From Bettongia penicillata ogilbyi (lineage: Eukaryota; Chordata; Mammalia; Diprotodontia; Potoroidae), in contig JAJHZJ010000014.1 of NCBI GenBank assembly GCA_023548195.1, positions 17,929,718 to 17,993,717 on the forward strand: a DNA stretch of 64,000 nucleotides, given 5' to 3'. Under the pieces are notes generated by a model. It made no database searches. It was not told where the DNA came from and saw only the letters and a program-made list of their open reading frames with translations. Shown piece after piece: positions 12,189 through 22,735 of the stretch (the stretch's first letter is position 1; every line of letters starts with the position of its first letter). A program made the position numbers and the translations under genes.

Positions 12189-12312
12189 AAAAGGTGAACA
12201 AGAAAGAGAAATGTAAAGGACTTTCTAAAGTTGAACTGTTTACATTCCTACATGGAAAGATAATATTTGTAACTCACTATTTTGTCACTATTTGGGCAGT
12301 TGGAAGGATTAC

Positions 12313-12313
<1 letters not shown>

Positions 12314-12352
<39 letters not shown>
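12314..12352. repeat. Microsatellite (AC)n in HAL1 3'UTR
   Basis: A pure AC run of about 39 bases at the same relative 3'UTR position as the repeats at 3.7, 7.2, 16.0 and 21.1 kb. Confidence 0.9.
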
Positions 12353-12355
<3 letters not shown>

Positions 12356-13450
12356 ACATGGGAAGAACTGAATAAGAAGGGATGATACCTAAAAACATAA
12401 AATAAAATTGAGGAGTGAGAGAGGAATATATGGGGAGGAGAAATGGAATGGAGTAAATTATCACTCCAGGAGGCAAGAAAAAACTTCTTTGGTGGAGGAG
12501 AAAAGGGAGGATGTGAGAGGGAAAAAGAGAAGATTTTTGTCTTCCCATTTGGCTTGAGGGAATGACATGCTCACTCAGTTTGGTATGAAATTATATCTTT
12601 CTTGCACTACAGAAGGGCAGGGGAGAACGGGACAGGTGGGGGTAAAGGGGATGATAGAAGCGAGGGCAAATGGGAGAAGGAGACAATCAGAAGTAAACAC
12701 TTTTGGGAAGTAATAAGGTCAAAAGAGAATATAAAAAATGGGGGAGCAGGATAGGATGGAGGGAAATATAGTCTTAGACAACATGACTATTATGGAAGTC
12801 TTTTGCAAAACTACACATACCACCTATATTGAATTGCCTGCCTTCTCAGTGGGAATGGGTAGGGAGGGAGGAAGGGATAGAAGTTAGAATTCAAAGTATT
12901 AGGAATGACTTTTGAGAGTTGTTTTTACATACAGCTGGGAAATAAGAAATACAGGTAATGGGGTATAGAAACTTATCTTGCCCTATAAGAAAAGAGAGAA
13001 GAAGGGGATAAGGGAAGGGAGGGGAGTGATAGAAGGGAGGGAATATTGAGGAAAGAGGTAATCAGAATGCAAGGCATTATGGGGTGGGGGGAGAAGAGAA
13101 AAGGGGAGAAAACTTGGAACTCAAAATTTTGTGGAAATGAATGTTGAAAACTAAAAATAAATTAAAAAGGTCTACTTTTAGAAAACTTTTCCTTCTACCA
13201 GTCAGCCCTGAGAACCCCAAAAGCTCCCAAACCTAGGAGGTTGCCTCCAAACATGGATACATTCATCTGAAGATCACTATTCAGTTATCTATGCTCAGGG
13301 AAAAGATATAATGCAGAAAGTTGGGGGCTTGATATCCAGGCTTAGACTAGCTAGGCAGCATATGGGCCTGATACGTTTGAGCAGTATCCCAGCGGGTGGG
13401 GAGGGTAGTGATACTTTTCCCTCCCACGTAGAGGCCAAGGGACAGCCTCT

Positions 13451-13474
13451 TGCCAAGTGCTTATGCACTTGGCA
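13451..13474. other. Perfect 10-bp inverted repeat (hairpin), 4-nt loop
   Basis: TGCCAAGTGC at 13451-13460 and GCACTTGGCA at 13465-13474 are perfect reverse complements around TTAT. It has no downstream U-run and no known family context. It may be a palindromic protein-binding site (each arm contains an AAGTG/CACTT word) or chance. Confidence 0.8.
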
Positions 13475-14529
13475 GATGGAAAGAGGAAGAGAATCAGAGA
13501 GTAGTAACACTCCATTTAAGGCCTACTTTGAGGACCACTTTTATTGGCTCAGCAGCCAATCTTCTTTGATGCAGCCCCTGTCCTTGCTGCTATAATAGAG
13601 GCCAGCGGATTACTATGTTTTCACAAAGTAATTGGTACTGAGCACATGTTTTTGAACATGGCTAGGGTAGCTCAGCTCAGCTCCATATGTGTTTCAGCAG
13701 GGCTTGCTATAGTAAAAATAGAACCAGAAGGAAGTCTTGATTCCCTTATTATACATTATCAATTTCCTTATCTGTACATTTAACATAAGAATGTGCCTAT
13801 CTAAAGGGTTATTGTGAGAAAAAAATAAGATGAATGTAAAAAACAGTTTTTAAAAAGTGACATATAAATGTGAATTATTTTTCTCACAAATACTCAAGTA
13901 TTCAAATAGATTTTTGATTTCATAAATTTAGATATTCCATCCAACAATGCAGATCACAGTGTATCCATGCCTGCCCATTCTGTGGACATTTTATGTGCCC
14001 AGAACTTCCGCACTTTTTCCTGAAATCACAAAGAAACCAATGGAGCACTCATGCTGTCTATGTGTCATCTCATGGCCCTTTTTATGTAACCAGTTATCTA
14101 GTATTTCTTTTTTTAGTACATATCTCTGGTGAATTCCTTTGCTTATTTTGCTCCAGAATTTTTTAAGTTATAGCCTCTCCACACTCACCATATGCCTCTC
14201 CATTATCCCATGAATGATATTCATTTTCAATTCTTATAAAATTGTTGTGTCTCATATCAGTGAACACTGGCAGAATATATTTTTGGAAAAAGTTAGGGGT
14301 CATTAAAGTAAGCTTGCAATTTTTTCCAAAGACAGTAAAGCCAATTCTCTTCTATTTCTGAGATGAACTTATTGTCAATTTGCATTTTCAGTCTATATTT
14401 ACTTTTGGCAGATGAGCTCAATAAATTACCCATAAAACTGCAGGCTATAATCTGGTCAATAGATATTTTTTATCCACTTGGTGCTCTTTTGGGATTAGAC
14501 CAGATAAAATGACTAGTTGAATATTGATA

Positions 14530-14700
14530 TGATCGAGCATTTAAGTTCCTATTACATGGCAGTTACTATACAAGAAAATAAGATTGTTTCTACTCTCATG
14601 AAGGTGACTTTCTAATTAAAGGAAGAAAAATCATAAAGAAAGAGAAGCTAGAAAGCAGAAGGTGTTAGGAAGACTGAGTCAAAAGTGGAGAAAACAGTGT
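14530..14700 (-). mobile_element. L2-like fragment (antisense of 3' end)
   Basis: The word order resembles the reverse complement of the LINE-2 3' end: a 'cattta..ttcctattacatggcag' phrase, then 'ctctcatgaaggtgacttt'. It is strongly diverged, so the call is tentative. Confidence 0.35.
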
Positions 14701-15956
14701 GATTGGAACTTCTCATGATATGGTGGTTACATGGTAGGATGAAACAGTCATTAAGTTGGCCTCAGGGTGGAGACATCCATAGAGGACCAAGAAACTGTAG
14801 TGAAGGTAGAGGCAGCAAGGGTGGAGGTGACTCAGGATAAAACATGAGTCATAAGTTGAGAACTAGCAATGTAGCTGGGTCTTTTCATGATATGGTGAGG
14901 TTTTTTTTAAAGTGGTTACAGATCTCTTCCAGAGTTTCAATATCTATAAGGAATCTCTCAACTTGCATTTTGCCCACTATCTATAGAACATATATGAATC
15001 CTTGTTTGATGGTTTATATAATCTGAGGATCACTAAGTTTACCTCTATTACATATTTCAAGGAATACTGAATAGTTTTAAAAGTTAAGCATTTGTTGAAA
15101 AGAGCCTTAAAGACAGCATATCAGCTGAATAAAATGACTTTTTTAAATAAAAATTTATTTAAAGTTTTACATTCATTTTCACAAAATTTTGGGTTCCAAA
15201 TTTTTTCCCTTTTTATCCCCTCCCCCCACCACAATACACCGGGCAATCTAATTTTCCCTATCACCAATCTGCCCTCTCTTCTATCATCCCTCCCTTCTCT
15301 TGTCCCCATCTTCTCTTTTGTCCTGTGGGGCCAGATGACTTTCTATTCCCCATTAACTGTATTTCTTATTTCCGAGTAGCAACAACAATACTAAACAGTT
15401 GTTCCTAAAACTTTGAGTTCCAAATTCTCCCCATCCCTCCCTCCCCACCCATTCCCTTTGGGAAGGCAGGCAATTCAATATAGGCCCTATCTGTGTAGTT
15501 TTGCAAATGACTTCGATAACAGTCGTGTTGTGCAAGACTAACTGTATTTCCCTCCATCCTATCCTGCCCCCCATTGTTTCTATTCTGTCTTTTGATCCTG
15601 TCCCTCCCCAAGTGTTGACTTCAAATTGCTCCCTCCTCCCATTGCCCTACCTACCATCATCCCCCCACCTTGCTTATGTCCTTCTCCACCACTTTCTTGT
15701 ACTGTAAGATAGGTTTTCATACCAAAATGAGTGTGCATTTTATTCCTTCCTTTAGTTGAATGTGATGAGGGTAAACTTCTTGGTTTTTTCTCAGCTCTCC
15801 TCTTTTTCCCTCCACTAAAAAGTCTCCTGCTTGCCTCTTGAATGAGATATAACTTACCCCATTTCATTTCACCCTCTTTCCTCCCACTACATTTCTCTCT
15901 CACATTTACCTTAATTTCTTTTAAGATATGGTCCCATCCTATTCAATTCACTCTGT

Positions 15957-16040
15957 GCTCTCTGTCTCTGTATGTGCACGCATGTGTGTATGTGTGTGGG
16001 CGTGCATGCATGTACGTGTGTGTGTGTATGTGTGTCTGTG
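15957..16040. repeat. Degenerate (TG)n microsatellite in HAL1 3'UTR
   Basis: About 80 bases of TG with scattered CA, TA and GC interruptions, at the homologous 3'UTR position before CCCACCAACTACCCAGATAC, a flank shared with the copy at 3.7 kb. Confidence 0.9.
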
Positions 16041-16174
16041 GTCCCACCAACTACCCAGATACTGAAAAGTTTTAAGAGTTACAAATATTGTCTTTCCAGG
16101 TAGGAATGTAAACAGCTCACTTTTGGTAAGTCCCTTATGACTTCTCTTTGCTGTTTACTTTTTCATGCTTCTTC

Positions 16175-17266
16175 TCATTCTTGTGTTTGAAAGTCAAATT
16201 TTCTTTTCAGCTCTGGTCTTTTCATCAAGAATGCTTGAAAGTCCTCTGTTTCATTGAAAGACCATATTTTCCCCTGAAGTATTATACTCAGTTTTGCTGG
16301 GCAGGTGATTCTTGGTTTCAGTCCTAGTTCCTTTGACTTCTCGAATATCCTATTCCATGCCCTTCGATCCTTTAATGTAGAATCTGCTAGATCTTGAGTT
16401 ATCCTGATTGCATTTCCACAATACTGGAATTGTTTCTTTATAGCTGCTTGCAATATTTTCTCCTTGACGTGAGAATTCTGGAATTTGGCCACAATGTTCC
16501 TAGAAGTTTCTCTTTTTGGATCTCTTTCAGGCGGTGATTGATGGATTCTTTCAATACTTATTTTGCCCTCTGGTTGTAGAATCTCAGGGCAGTTTTCCTC
16601 GATAATTTCATGGAAGATGATGTCTAGGCTCTTTTTTTGATCATGACTTTCAGGTATACCCATAATTTTTAAATTGTCTCTCCTGGATCTATTTTCCAGG
16701 TCAGTTGTTTTTCCCATGAGATATTTCACATTCTCTTCCATTTTTTCATTCTTTTGGTTTTGTTTGGTGATTTCTCAGAAAGTCATTAGCCTCCATCTGT
16801 TCCATTCTAATTTTGAGAGAACTATTCTCTTCAGTGAGCTTGTGAACCTCTTTTTCCATTTGGCTAATTCTGCTTTTGAAAGCATTCTTCTCCTCATTGG
16901 CTTTTTGAACTTCTTTTGCCAATTGAGTGAGGCTATTTTCCAAGGTGTTATTTTCTTTCGCATTTTTTTGGGTCTCCTTTACCAAGGTATTGACCCATTT
17001 TTCATGCTTTTCTTGCATCTCTCTCATTTCTCTTCCCAGTTTTCCTCCACCTGTCTAACTTGATTTTCAAGATCTTTTTTGAGCTCTTCCATGGCCTGAG
17101 CCCACTGGACATCCCCCGGGGATGTCTGGGATAGAGAGGCCCCAACCTCCACGTCTTTCCCTGATGATAAGAATAGTTCCTCGTCATCAGAATTGAAAGG
17201 CGGGAACATCTGTACCCCATCAAAGTAGCTTTCTATAGTCTTATTTTTCTTCCCTTTTCTGGGCAT
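16175..17266 (-). pseudogene. HAL1/L1 ORF1 protein, two frameshifts
   Basis: Starts with MPRKGKKNKTIESYF at 17266 and ends with FDFQTQE then TGA at 16175, the length of about 364 codons expected for this ORF1. There is an acidic N-terminal segment (residues 25-45), a coiled coil (about 55-150, MREMQEKHEKW region), an RRM-like domain opening with LENRSRRDNLKIMGIPE, and a basic C-terminal domain with YCGNAIRITQDLAD. Compared with the copy at 3905-5001, one base is missing near 17040 and eight near 16770. The two changes compensate in sum, so the first and last thirds share a frame. As in the other HAL1 copies, no RT frame follows. Confidence 0.92.
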
Positions 17267-17920
17267 TTTCCCAGCCAGTTACTTGACTTCTGAGATTCCT
17301 GTCCACCCCCGCCTAGATCTGCCCAGCTAGTGCTTGGGGTCTGAGATTCAAATGGGCTTTCCATGGCAGGCATGACTGCTATTCAATGTGAGCTTAAGTT
17401 CTGGTGCTTGGGTGGGGGCAGGGCTGTCTCCCAGGCTCAGTTCCCTCAGGGGGTTTATGCAGAGATCTTCGGTAATGGTCGTGAACTTCTGCCTGCTGCT
17501 CTGGGAGTCCCCGGCCACCGCCACTGCTTCTGCCGCTACCTCTGCCACTCCCTCTGCTGCTGCCTCCCCAGGGGGCCTGAGTCACGGAGACACCCTGCTC
17601 CCCTCTTGGCCAGCCTAGACGTCTCTCTCACTGACCTGTAGTGTCTGTGGGTGGAGGGACCTTCCCGGCTGCCAGAGATTCTGTTCCTGAAGCCTGCTCG
17701 GATCTGCTCCTCTGGGGCACGTGGCCAGGGCAGCACAGGGGTGGACTCCAGTGTCTGGAGCATGACGGACCCCTGGGGACGGCTCTCCAGGGCTCTCTGG
17801 AATGGAAATCTTTTCCACTGTGTTTGTGCGTGCCTTGCAGTGCTCCAGAATTTGTGGGGAGCTCTTCTTGTAGGAAATATATGGGCTGTGGGTTCGGAGC
17901 TAGCATATGTGTCTTTCTAC

Positions 17921-17932
17921 TCCGCCATCTTC
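17921..17932 (-). promoter_or_regulatory. YY1-type motif at HAL1 5' terminus
   Basis: The minus strand reads AAGATGGCGGAG within the first bases of the element. AAGATGGCGGC/A is the YY1 core, and in human L1 a YY1 site at the 5' end fixes the transcription start (established knowledge). The same place in the copies at 1-85 and 2929-5747 keeps AAGATGG with the following bases changed. Function here is inferred. Confidence 0.6.
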
Positions 17933-18346
17933 TAAAATGATTTTTTTAAACAATCAACAGTTACACTGGAAGTCTGTATTCTCAGGATTTTTCAGTCAAT
18001 TATATAATGGCAAATATATGGTTTATTCAAGAATATTGGCTGTGAAAGCCTTCCATTTCCATACTTGTTAGGATTCCTTTGCAAAGCTGGGGTTGAAACT
18101 ATTTCATTTTGATTCTGGTATCTTTGACCATGTGTAAACTTTTTTTGGTTACATAAATACAACCTATACACCTCCAATGTCATTGTATAAGAGACTGTAC
18201 AATGCCTTAAGCAACTTGTATAAAAAGAAGACGCTATCTCAAAACCAAGGGGAAAATTCTGAGATATATATTCCAGAGGTTGGAGCAAGCAAGCATTTCC
18301 ACACACTGTTGAGGACCAATAGCAGGACTGAGCCATGACAGAGGAG

Positions 18347-18460
18347 GGAGATATCAAATACAGTTATTGACTCTACAAATATCTTGGAATGGAGGATCAG
18401 GCTCCAGGAAATGCAAAGAAAAGTTATCTCCTTTCCTAACTTCCCCCCTCTAGATGCATG
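18347..18460 (+). repeat. Unknown dispersed repeat, copy 1
   Basis: Shares with 19724-19838 the words ACAAATATCTTGGA and AAAGAAAAGTTATCTC plus CCTAACTT, about 80% alike by eye, in the same orientation. Family not recognised. Confidence 0.6.
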
Positions 18461-19723
18461 TTTATCCATAGAAATAATAATATATTCTGCTGTTTCATTA
18501 CTCAAATGTTTCCAGTAAATCAAGTTTTACCTAATTCACAAAGAGGTCAAGGATAGATAAATATAAATGTGAGATTAGGTAGAAAGTAGATATTAAGAAT
18601 TTTTTTAATTGGGAACTCAGAGTAATTGTGAATGATCAGAACTTTTCATTAAAAAAAATCCCTAATGCTGAAAAGGTCACATTAAGATATCATTTTATTG
18701 CCCCCTGATTTAAATGAACTACTTCATATAATAAGTTTTCACACTTTCAATGCATATATAGCTGATTTTCACTACAATTTTACATAGATGAGAAGGCAGG
18801 CAGATTGATTAATAGTTGATGCACTTACTATCATTTTTGGAATGCCATATGATAAGGGATTTTTGCATGCTTTAGATATCTTCTCCTTTATAAACCTTGT
18901 GAATTAATCCCTTGATAACTTCACACCAGTATCATTTCACCATAGATTTTTCTATAGGGATATATAGTCTAATGCATTTGTCTTTGTTTTTATTTAGTGT
19001 CATATATACCCTGTATCTAGCATTGTGATGTTAAGTTGAATTGTGGTGGTTTTCTTTTTCCTGAGGCTGAAAAATTTTATTAAATAATACAGATCTTTTC
19101 CCTTTTTCTTCTGCTTATCTTCCTTCCATTAACATTCTCAAATGCCTTTTGGATTATTTTGCTTAGCTGAATCTCTTATTAAGCTTTCTTTAAACTGGCT
19201 TTAAACTCTTTTTTTGGTCTGATTTATGAGATGATGCTGTACACAAATTTCCATCTTATTTAATCATAAGATTTTAAAAATAAGTTTATATTTGAAACTG
19301 GGGATCCCTTTGTTGTCATCTCTCTCCATTTTGTAGGCCAGTGTTTGCAGTTTTAGCTTTTTTTGTTTTGTTGCCATAAGAATTACTTAAGTGTTTTATG
19401 AAATTGTTACAATCTATTTCTGTTTTTTCTTTTCATTATTGATTTTGATTAACTTATTTGCATAGATTCAGTTATTTCAATTTCATACTACATTTTTCTC
19501 ACTTTTATGTTTTTCTAACTTTGGCCTTATTTTGCTTTTTTACCCAATTAAGTCAGTGGTGTGATTGTACAAAGATAATTCACTCTCAAATGATTTCCTC
19601 ATCAGTAACTTCTTCCTCTCTCTTCACCTATAATCCACTTCATTTGTGGTAATGTTATTCAGTACTCACCATTTCCAAAATCTACCAATTCTTTTTACAT
19701 GTAAAGTATTCAGGATGAATAGA

Positions 19724-19838
19724 TATAGGGAAATATCAAGAGCAGTCATTGACTCAACAAATATCTTGGAGCAGTGACTCCAGAAAGTCCCAAAGAAAAG
19801 TTATCTCTTTTCCTAACTTTCTAACTTACAGCCTTCTG
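19724..19838 (+). repeat. Unknown dispersed repeat, copy 2
   Basis: Direct copy of 18347-18460, about 1.38 kb downstream. The spacing and direct orientation would fit the ends of a small LTR-type or composite element, but no TG..CA ends or coding content were found between them. Confidence 0.6.
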
Positions 19839-19999
19839 AGAGTCTACAAGTCTTTTGCTTCTTCAGAGTGAATCCTGGTAGGGAACTGTTCTACTAATAT
19901 ATTTTCCCCACAGCATTTTGGTTCCAGGAGACACTTACTGGTTTCTGATTGGGTATGTTTGTTCACATCTGGTAAAATGATCAGTCAATAGTAAAATAA

Positions 20000-20205
20000 C
20001 ATATAGAAAGTCAATACTGGTAAATATTGAAGGCTTATTGGTAATTATATCTTCTAAATATATAACACAGTTTGGTAAGAGAAATAGTGAAACAGTCAGT
20101 CTCCACTAAAATATGTCTATACAATTTCAGAGACAGAAAGTCAATACAGGCAAGGTTTACTGGTAAACTATATTGTGTTCAAATATGGAACACAGAATGG
20201 TAATG
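20000..20205 (+). repeat. Diverged local duplication, period about 135 bp
   Basis: AGAAAGTCAATACTGG...AACACAGTTTGGTAA (about 20003-20076) is echoed by AGAAAGTCAATACAGG...AACACAGAATGGTAA (about 20136-20202). The two copies differ by small indels. Confidence 0.55.
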
Positions 20206-20326
20206 GTTTTCTCTGTACACTGCTTATCTGGTACATTCTTGGTGACTTCTGCAGCCACACTGGACCAGCAAAACCAGTTTGTTACTGATTTTAGCATCCT
20301 TTTTTTTGATCCACATCTTCAAGTCA

Positions 20327-21139
20327 ATTATTTTTAAAAATTTATTAGTTTTGTTTTTCAACATTTATTTCCACAAGATTTTGAGTTTCAAATTTTCTTC
20401 CCATCTCTTCCATCCCCTCACCCTGAGATGACATGAATTCTGATCACCTCTTCCCCTAGTGTGCCCTCCCTTTTATCATTACCATCCCCCCCATTATTCC
20501 CTTCCCTTTTACTTTCTTGAAGGGCAAGATAGGTTTCTATATTCAATTGCCTATATAATCTTATTTCCCAGTTGCATGCAAAAATAATTTTGTAAGATCT
20601 ATTTTTAAAACTTTGAGTTCCAAATTCTCTCCCTTCTTCCCTCCCCACCCACCCTCATTGAGAAGTTAAACAATTCAATATAGGTTATCTATGAGTGGTT
20701 ATGCAAAACACTTCCATAACAGTCATGTTGTGAAAGACTATTTCCCTCCATTCTACCCTGCCCCCTCCCAATTACTCTATTTTCTCCTTTGATTCTATCC
20801 CTTTTCAAAAGTGTTTGCTTTTGCCTACCCCTCTCCCAATCTGCCCTCCCTTCTATCATCCCCCCTCTTATCTCTTTCCCGCCTTCTTTCCTGTAGGGTA
20901 AGATACCCAATTGAGTTTGTATGTTATTCCTTCCTTATGCCAAATCTGACGACAGTAATGTTTACTCATTCCTTTTTGCCTCCCCCCACTTCCCCTCCAT
21001 TGTGAAACCTTTTTCTTATTTCTTTATGTGAGACAGTTTATACCATTCTATCTCTTCCTTTCCCTTTCTCCCAATATATTCCTCTCTCATCCCATCCCTT
21101 CTCATTCAACTCACCCTGTGCCTGCCATCTATCTATCTA

Positions 21140-21180
<41 letters not shown>

Positions 21181-22345
21181 CTACCTACCTACCTACCTAT
21201 CATTTTCTCCAACTACCTTAATACTGAGAAAGGTCTCATGAGTTACAAATACCATCTTTCCATGTAGGAATGTGAAGAGTTCAAATTGAATAAGTCTCTT
21301 ATGATATCTCTTTCCTGTTTACCTTTTCATGCTTCTCTTGATTTTTGTATTTGAAAGTCAAATTTTCTATTCAGCTCTGGTTTTTTCATTAAGAATGCTT
21401 GAAAGTCCTCTATTTCATTGAATGTCTAATTTTCCCCCTGAAGGATTATACTCAGTTTTTCTGGGTAGGCAAGTTTTGGTTTTAATCCTAGCTCCTCTGA
21501 CCTCCAGAATATCATATCCCAAGCCCTTCAATTCCTTAATGCAGAAACTGCTAGATCTTGTGTTATCCTGATTGTATGTCTACAATACTCAAATAGTTTC
21601 TGCTTGACTGCTTCCAATATTTTCTCCTTGCCCTGGGAACTCTGGAATTTGGCTACAACATTCCTAGGAGTTTTCCTTTTGGGACCTGTTTCAGGAGGTG
21701 ATCAGTGGATTGTTTCAACTTCTTTTTTGGCCTCTGGTTCTAGAATATCAGGGTAGTTTTCCTTGATAATTTCTTGGAAGATGATGTCTAGACTCTTTCT
21801 TTGATCATAGCTTTCAGGTAGTTCTATCTATTTTCCATGTCAGTGGTTTTTCCCAATGAGATATTTCACACTGTTTTCTACTTTTTTTCATTATTTTGGT
21901 TCTGTTTTATAATTTCTTGATTTCTCATGAAGTCATTAGCTTTCATTTGTTCCATTCTAATTATGAAGAAATTATTTTCTACAGTGAGCTTTTGGACCTC
22001 CTTTTTCCATTTCACCAATTCTGCTTTTAAGCATTCTTCTCCTCAATAGTTTTTTGGACTTCTTTTACCATTTGGGTTAGTCTATTTTTTAAAGTGTCAT
22101 TTTCTTCAGTATTTTGAGCAAGCTGTTGACTTGATTTTCATGATTTTCTTGCATCACTCTCATTTCTCTTCCCAATTTTTTCTTTCCTTCTCTTAGTTGA
22201 TTTTCAAAATCCTTTTTGAGTTCCTCCATGGCCTGTGACCAATTTATCATTTTCTAAGAGGCTTTTGATGTAGGAGCTTTGTCTTTGTTGTCTTCTGGTT
22301 ATATGTTTTGATCTTCTTTGTCACCAAAGTAAGATTCTATTTTTT
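20327..22345 (-). mobile_element. HAL1 element, 5'-truncated at the ORF1 start
   Basis: From a 3' A-tail (T-rich, 20327-20350) through the 3'UTR (20400-21300) to a decayed ORF1 (about 21340-22345) that ends near the KKxKTIESYF-like N-terminus. There the sequence switches to L1 endonuclease, so the 5'UTR is missing. Several indels and stops make it older than the copies at 2.9-5.7 and 15.1-17.9 kb. No clean target-site duplication was found. Confidence 0.75.
21126..21200. repeat. Microsatellite (TCTA)n/(TC)n/(CTAC)n in HAL1 3'UTR
   Basis: Tetranucleotide TCTA units flank a pure TC run and end in CTAC units, again at the same HAL1 3'UTR position (after ATTCAACTCACCCTGTG). Confidence 0.9.
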
Positions 22346-22495
22346 CTCTTATTTATTTTATGGTTAGATTTATCTAGCTCTGACAAGGGAAAGTAGAGAT
22401 TCCCCCACTAGTATAGTTTTACTTTGTATTTCCTCATTTTCATTTTCTTTTAAGAATCTGGATACTTTACCATTTGGTGCATATGTTTAGTATTG
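22346..22495 (-). mobile_element. L1 ORF2 endonuclease-domain fragment
   Basis: The minus strand reads ILNI-APNGKVSRFLKE, then SKTILVG and words resembling PLSELDKSNHKI, the middle of the marsupial L1 apurinic-type endonuclease domain. Only about 50 codons remain, with stops. It lies directly between the truncated HAL1 and the gypsy-type RT relic, so it is a leftover of an L1 broken by later events. Confidence 0.6.
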
Positions 22496-22499
22496 ATAT

Positions 22500-22735
22500 T
22501 ACTTCATTTTCTATTATGCCTCTTCCAGTGTCTTTCAAAAGGTAATGATGTCATCACAGTACACCAACAATTCCATGAGGTACATGTTTCTAGCTATTTT
22601 TTGTTTCAGCCATTGAAAACTGGCAGGCTCTCCTGGAATGCATTGGAGCTTATTATCAAACTGGTACAAATCCAGCTGGACAGATGAAAACAGTCTTTGC
22701 TTTGTCTTCCTTAACTAGAGCAATCTGATATTACC
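22500..22735 (-). mobile_element. Ty3/gypsy-type reverse transcriptase relic
   Basis: Reading the minus strand from about 22735 down, RT landmarks appear in the canonical order: an acidic ED pair followed by KTVF, a YQF word, PASFQ, and the catalytic-box sequence LVYCDDI near 22545-22565, then KTLEEA. These correspond to RT motifs 3 to 5 of LTR retrotransposons, and the PASFQ/YxDD spacing fits. Stops and a small frameshift show it is dead. Gypsy-type is preferred over retroviral because the YxDD box is followed by a (F)xKTLEEH-like phrase. Clade assignment needs a tree. Confidence 0.65.

Larger units (their letters stand above)
10448..13165 (+). mobile_element. HAL1 element, near full-length
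   Basis: A 2.72-kb plus-strand element with 5'UTR, ORF1 only, G-rich 3'UTR with microsatellite, and an A-rich tail. It is flanked by AAAGGTCTA[G/C]TTTTAG at 10432-10447 and 13166-13181, a 16-bp target-site duplication with one mismatch. Its first bases do not carry the AAGATGG start seen in the minus-strand copies; a 17-bp tandem array is there instead. It is therefore either slightly 5'-truncated or a variant with another 5'UTR. Confidence 0.9.
13182..15130. other. Intergenic gap with no gene recognised
   Basis: Mostly unique-looking sequence between two HAL1 copies. It contains a perfect short hairpin at 13451-13474 and L2-like words at 14530-14700. Segments 14670-14735 and 14840-14905 share TCATGATATGGTG and neighbouring bases, so a small local duplication is possible. 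The open frames here are short and lack codon bias or homology. Confidence 0.5.
15148..17933 (-). mobile_element. HAL1 element, full-length, young
   Basis: A 2.79-kb minus-strand element with 5' end at about 17933 and a T-rich (A-tail) 3' end at about 15148. Flanks AAAATGA[C/T]TTTTTTAAA at 15131-15147 and 17934-17950 form a 17-bp target-site duplication with one mismatch. It contains a 5'UTR with GC-rich, CpG-bearing sequence (17270-17800), ORF1 (16175-17266), a 3'UTR microsatellite and a pyrimidine-rich (G-rich on its own strand) 3'UTR. There is no ORF2. The best preserved HAL1 of the window. Confidence 0.92.
17951..20326. other. No gene; unidentified old repeats
   Basis: AT-rich, without a credible coding frame. 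Two diverged direct copies of an unknown repeat lie at 18347-18460 and 19724-19838, and a second internal duplication at 20000-20205. The rest shows no family I can name; some of it may be LTR-element debris related to the gypsy-type fragments further on. Confidence 0.5.

Noticed and set aside
17106..17127. GACATCCCC/GGGGATGTC near-palindrome
   Set aside because: Falls in HAL1 ORF1 codons and is absent in the sister copy at 4.8 kb; most likely chance.
17348..17940. Several overlapping frames of 60-99 codons on both strands
   Set aside because: All lie in the GC-rich 5'UTR of the HAL1 at 15148-17933; frames on both strands reflect composition, not coding.
21126..21200. CRISPR-like regular array
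   Set aside because: It is a tetranucleotide microsatellite without spacers, in a eukaryotic genome.
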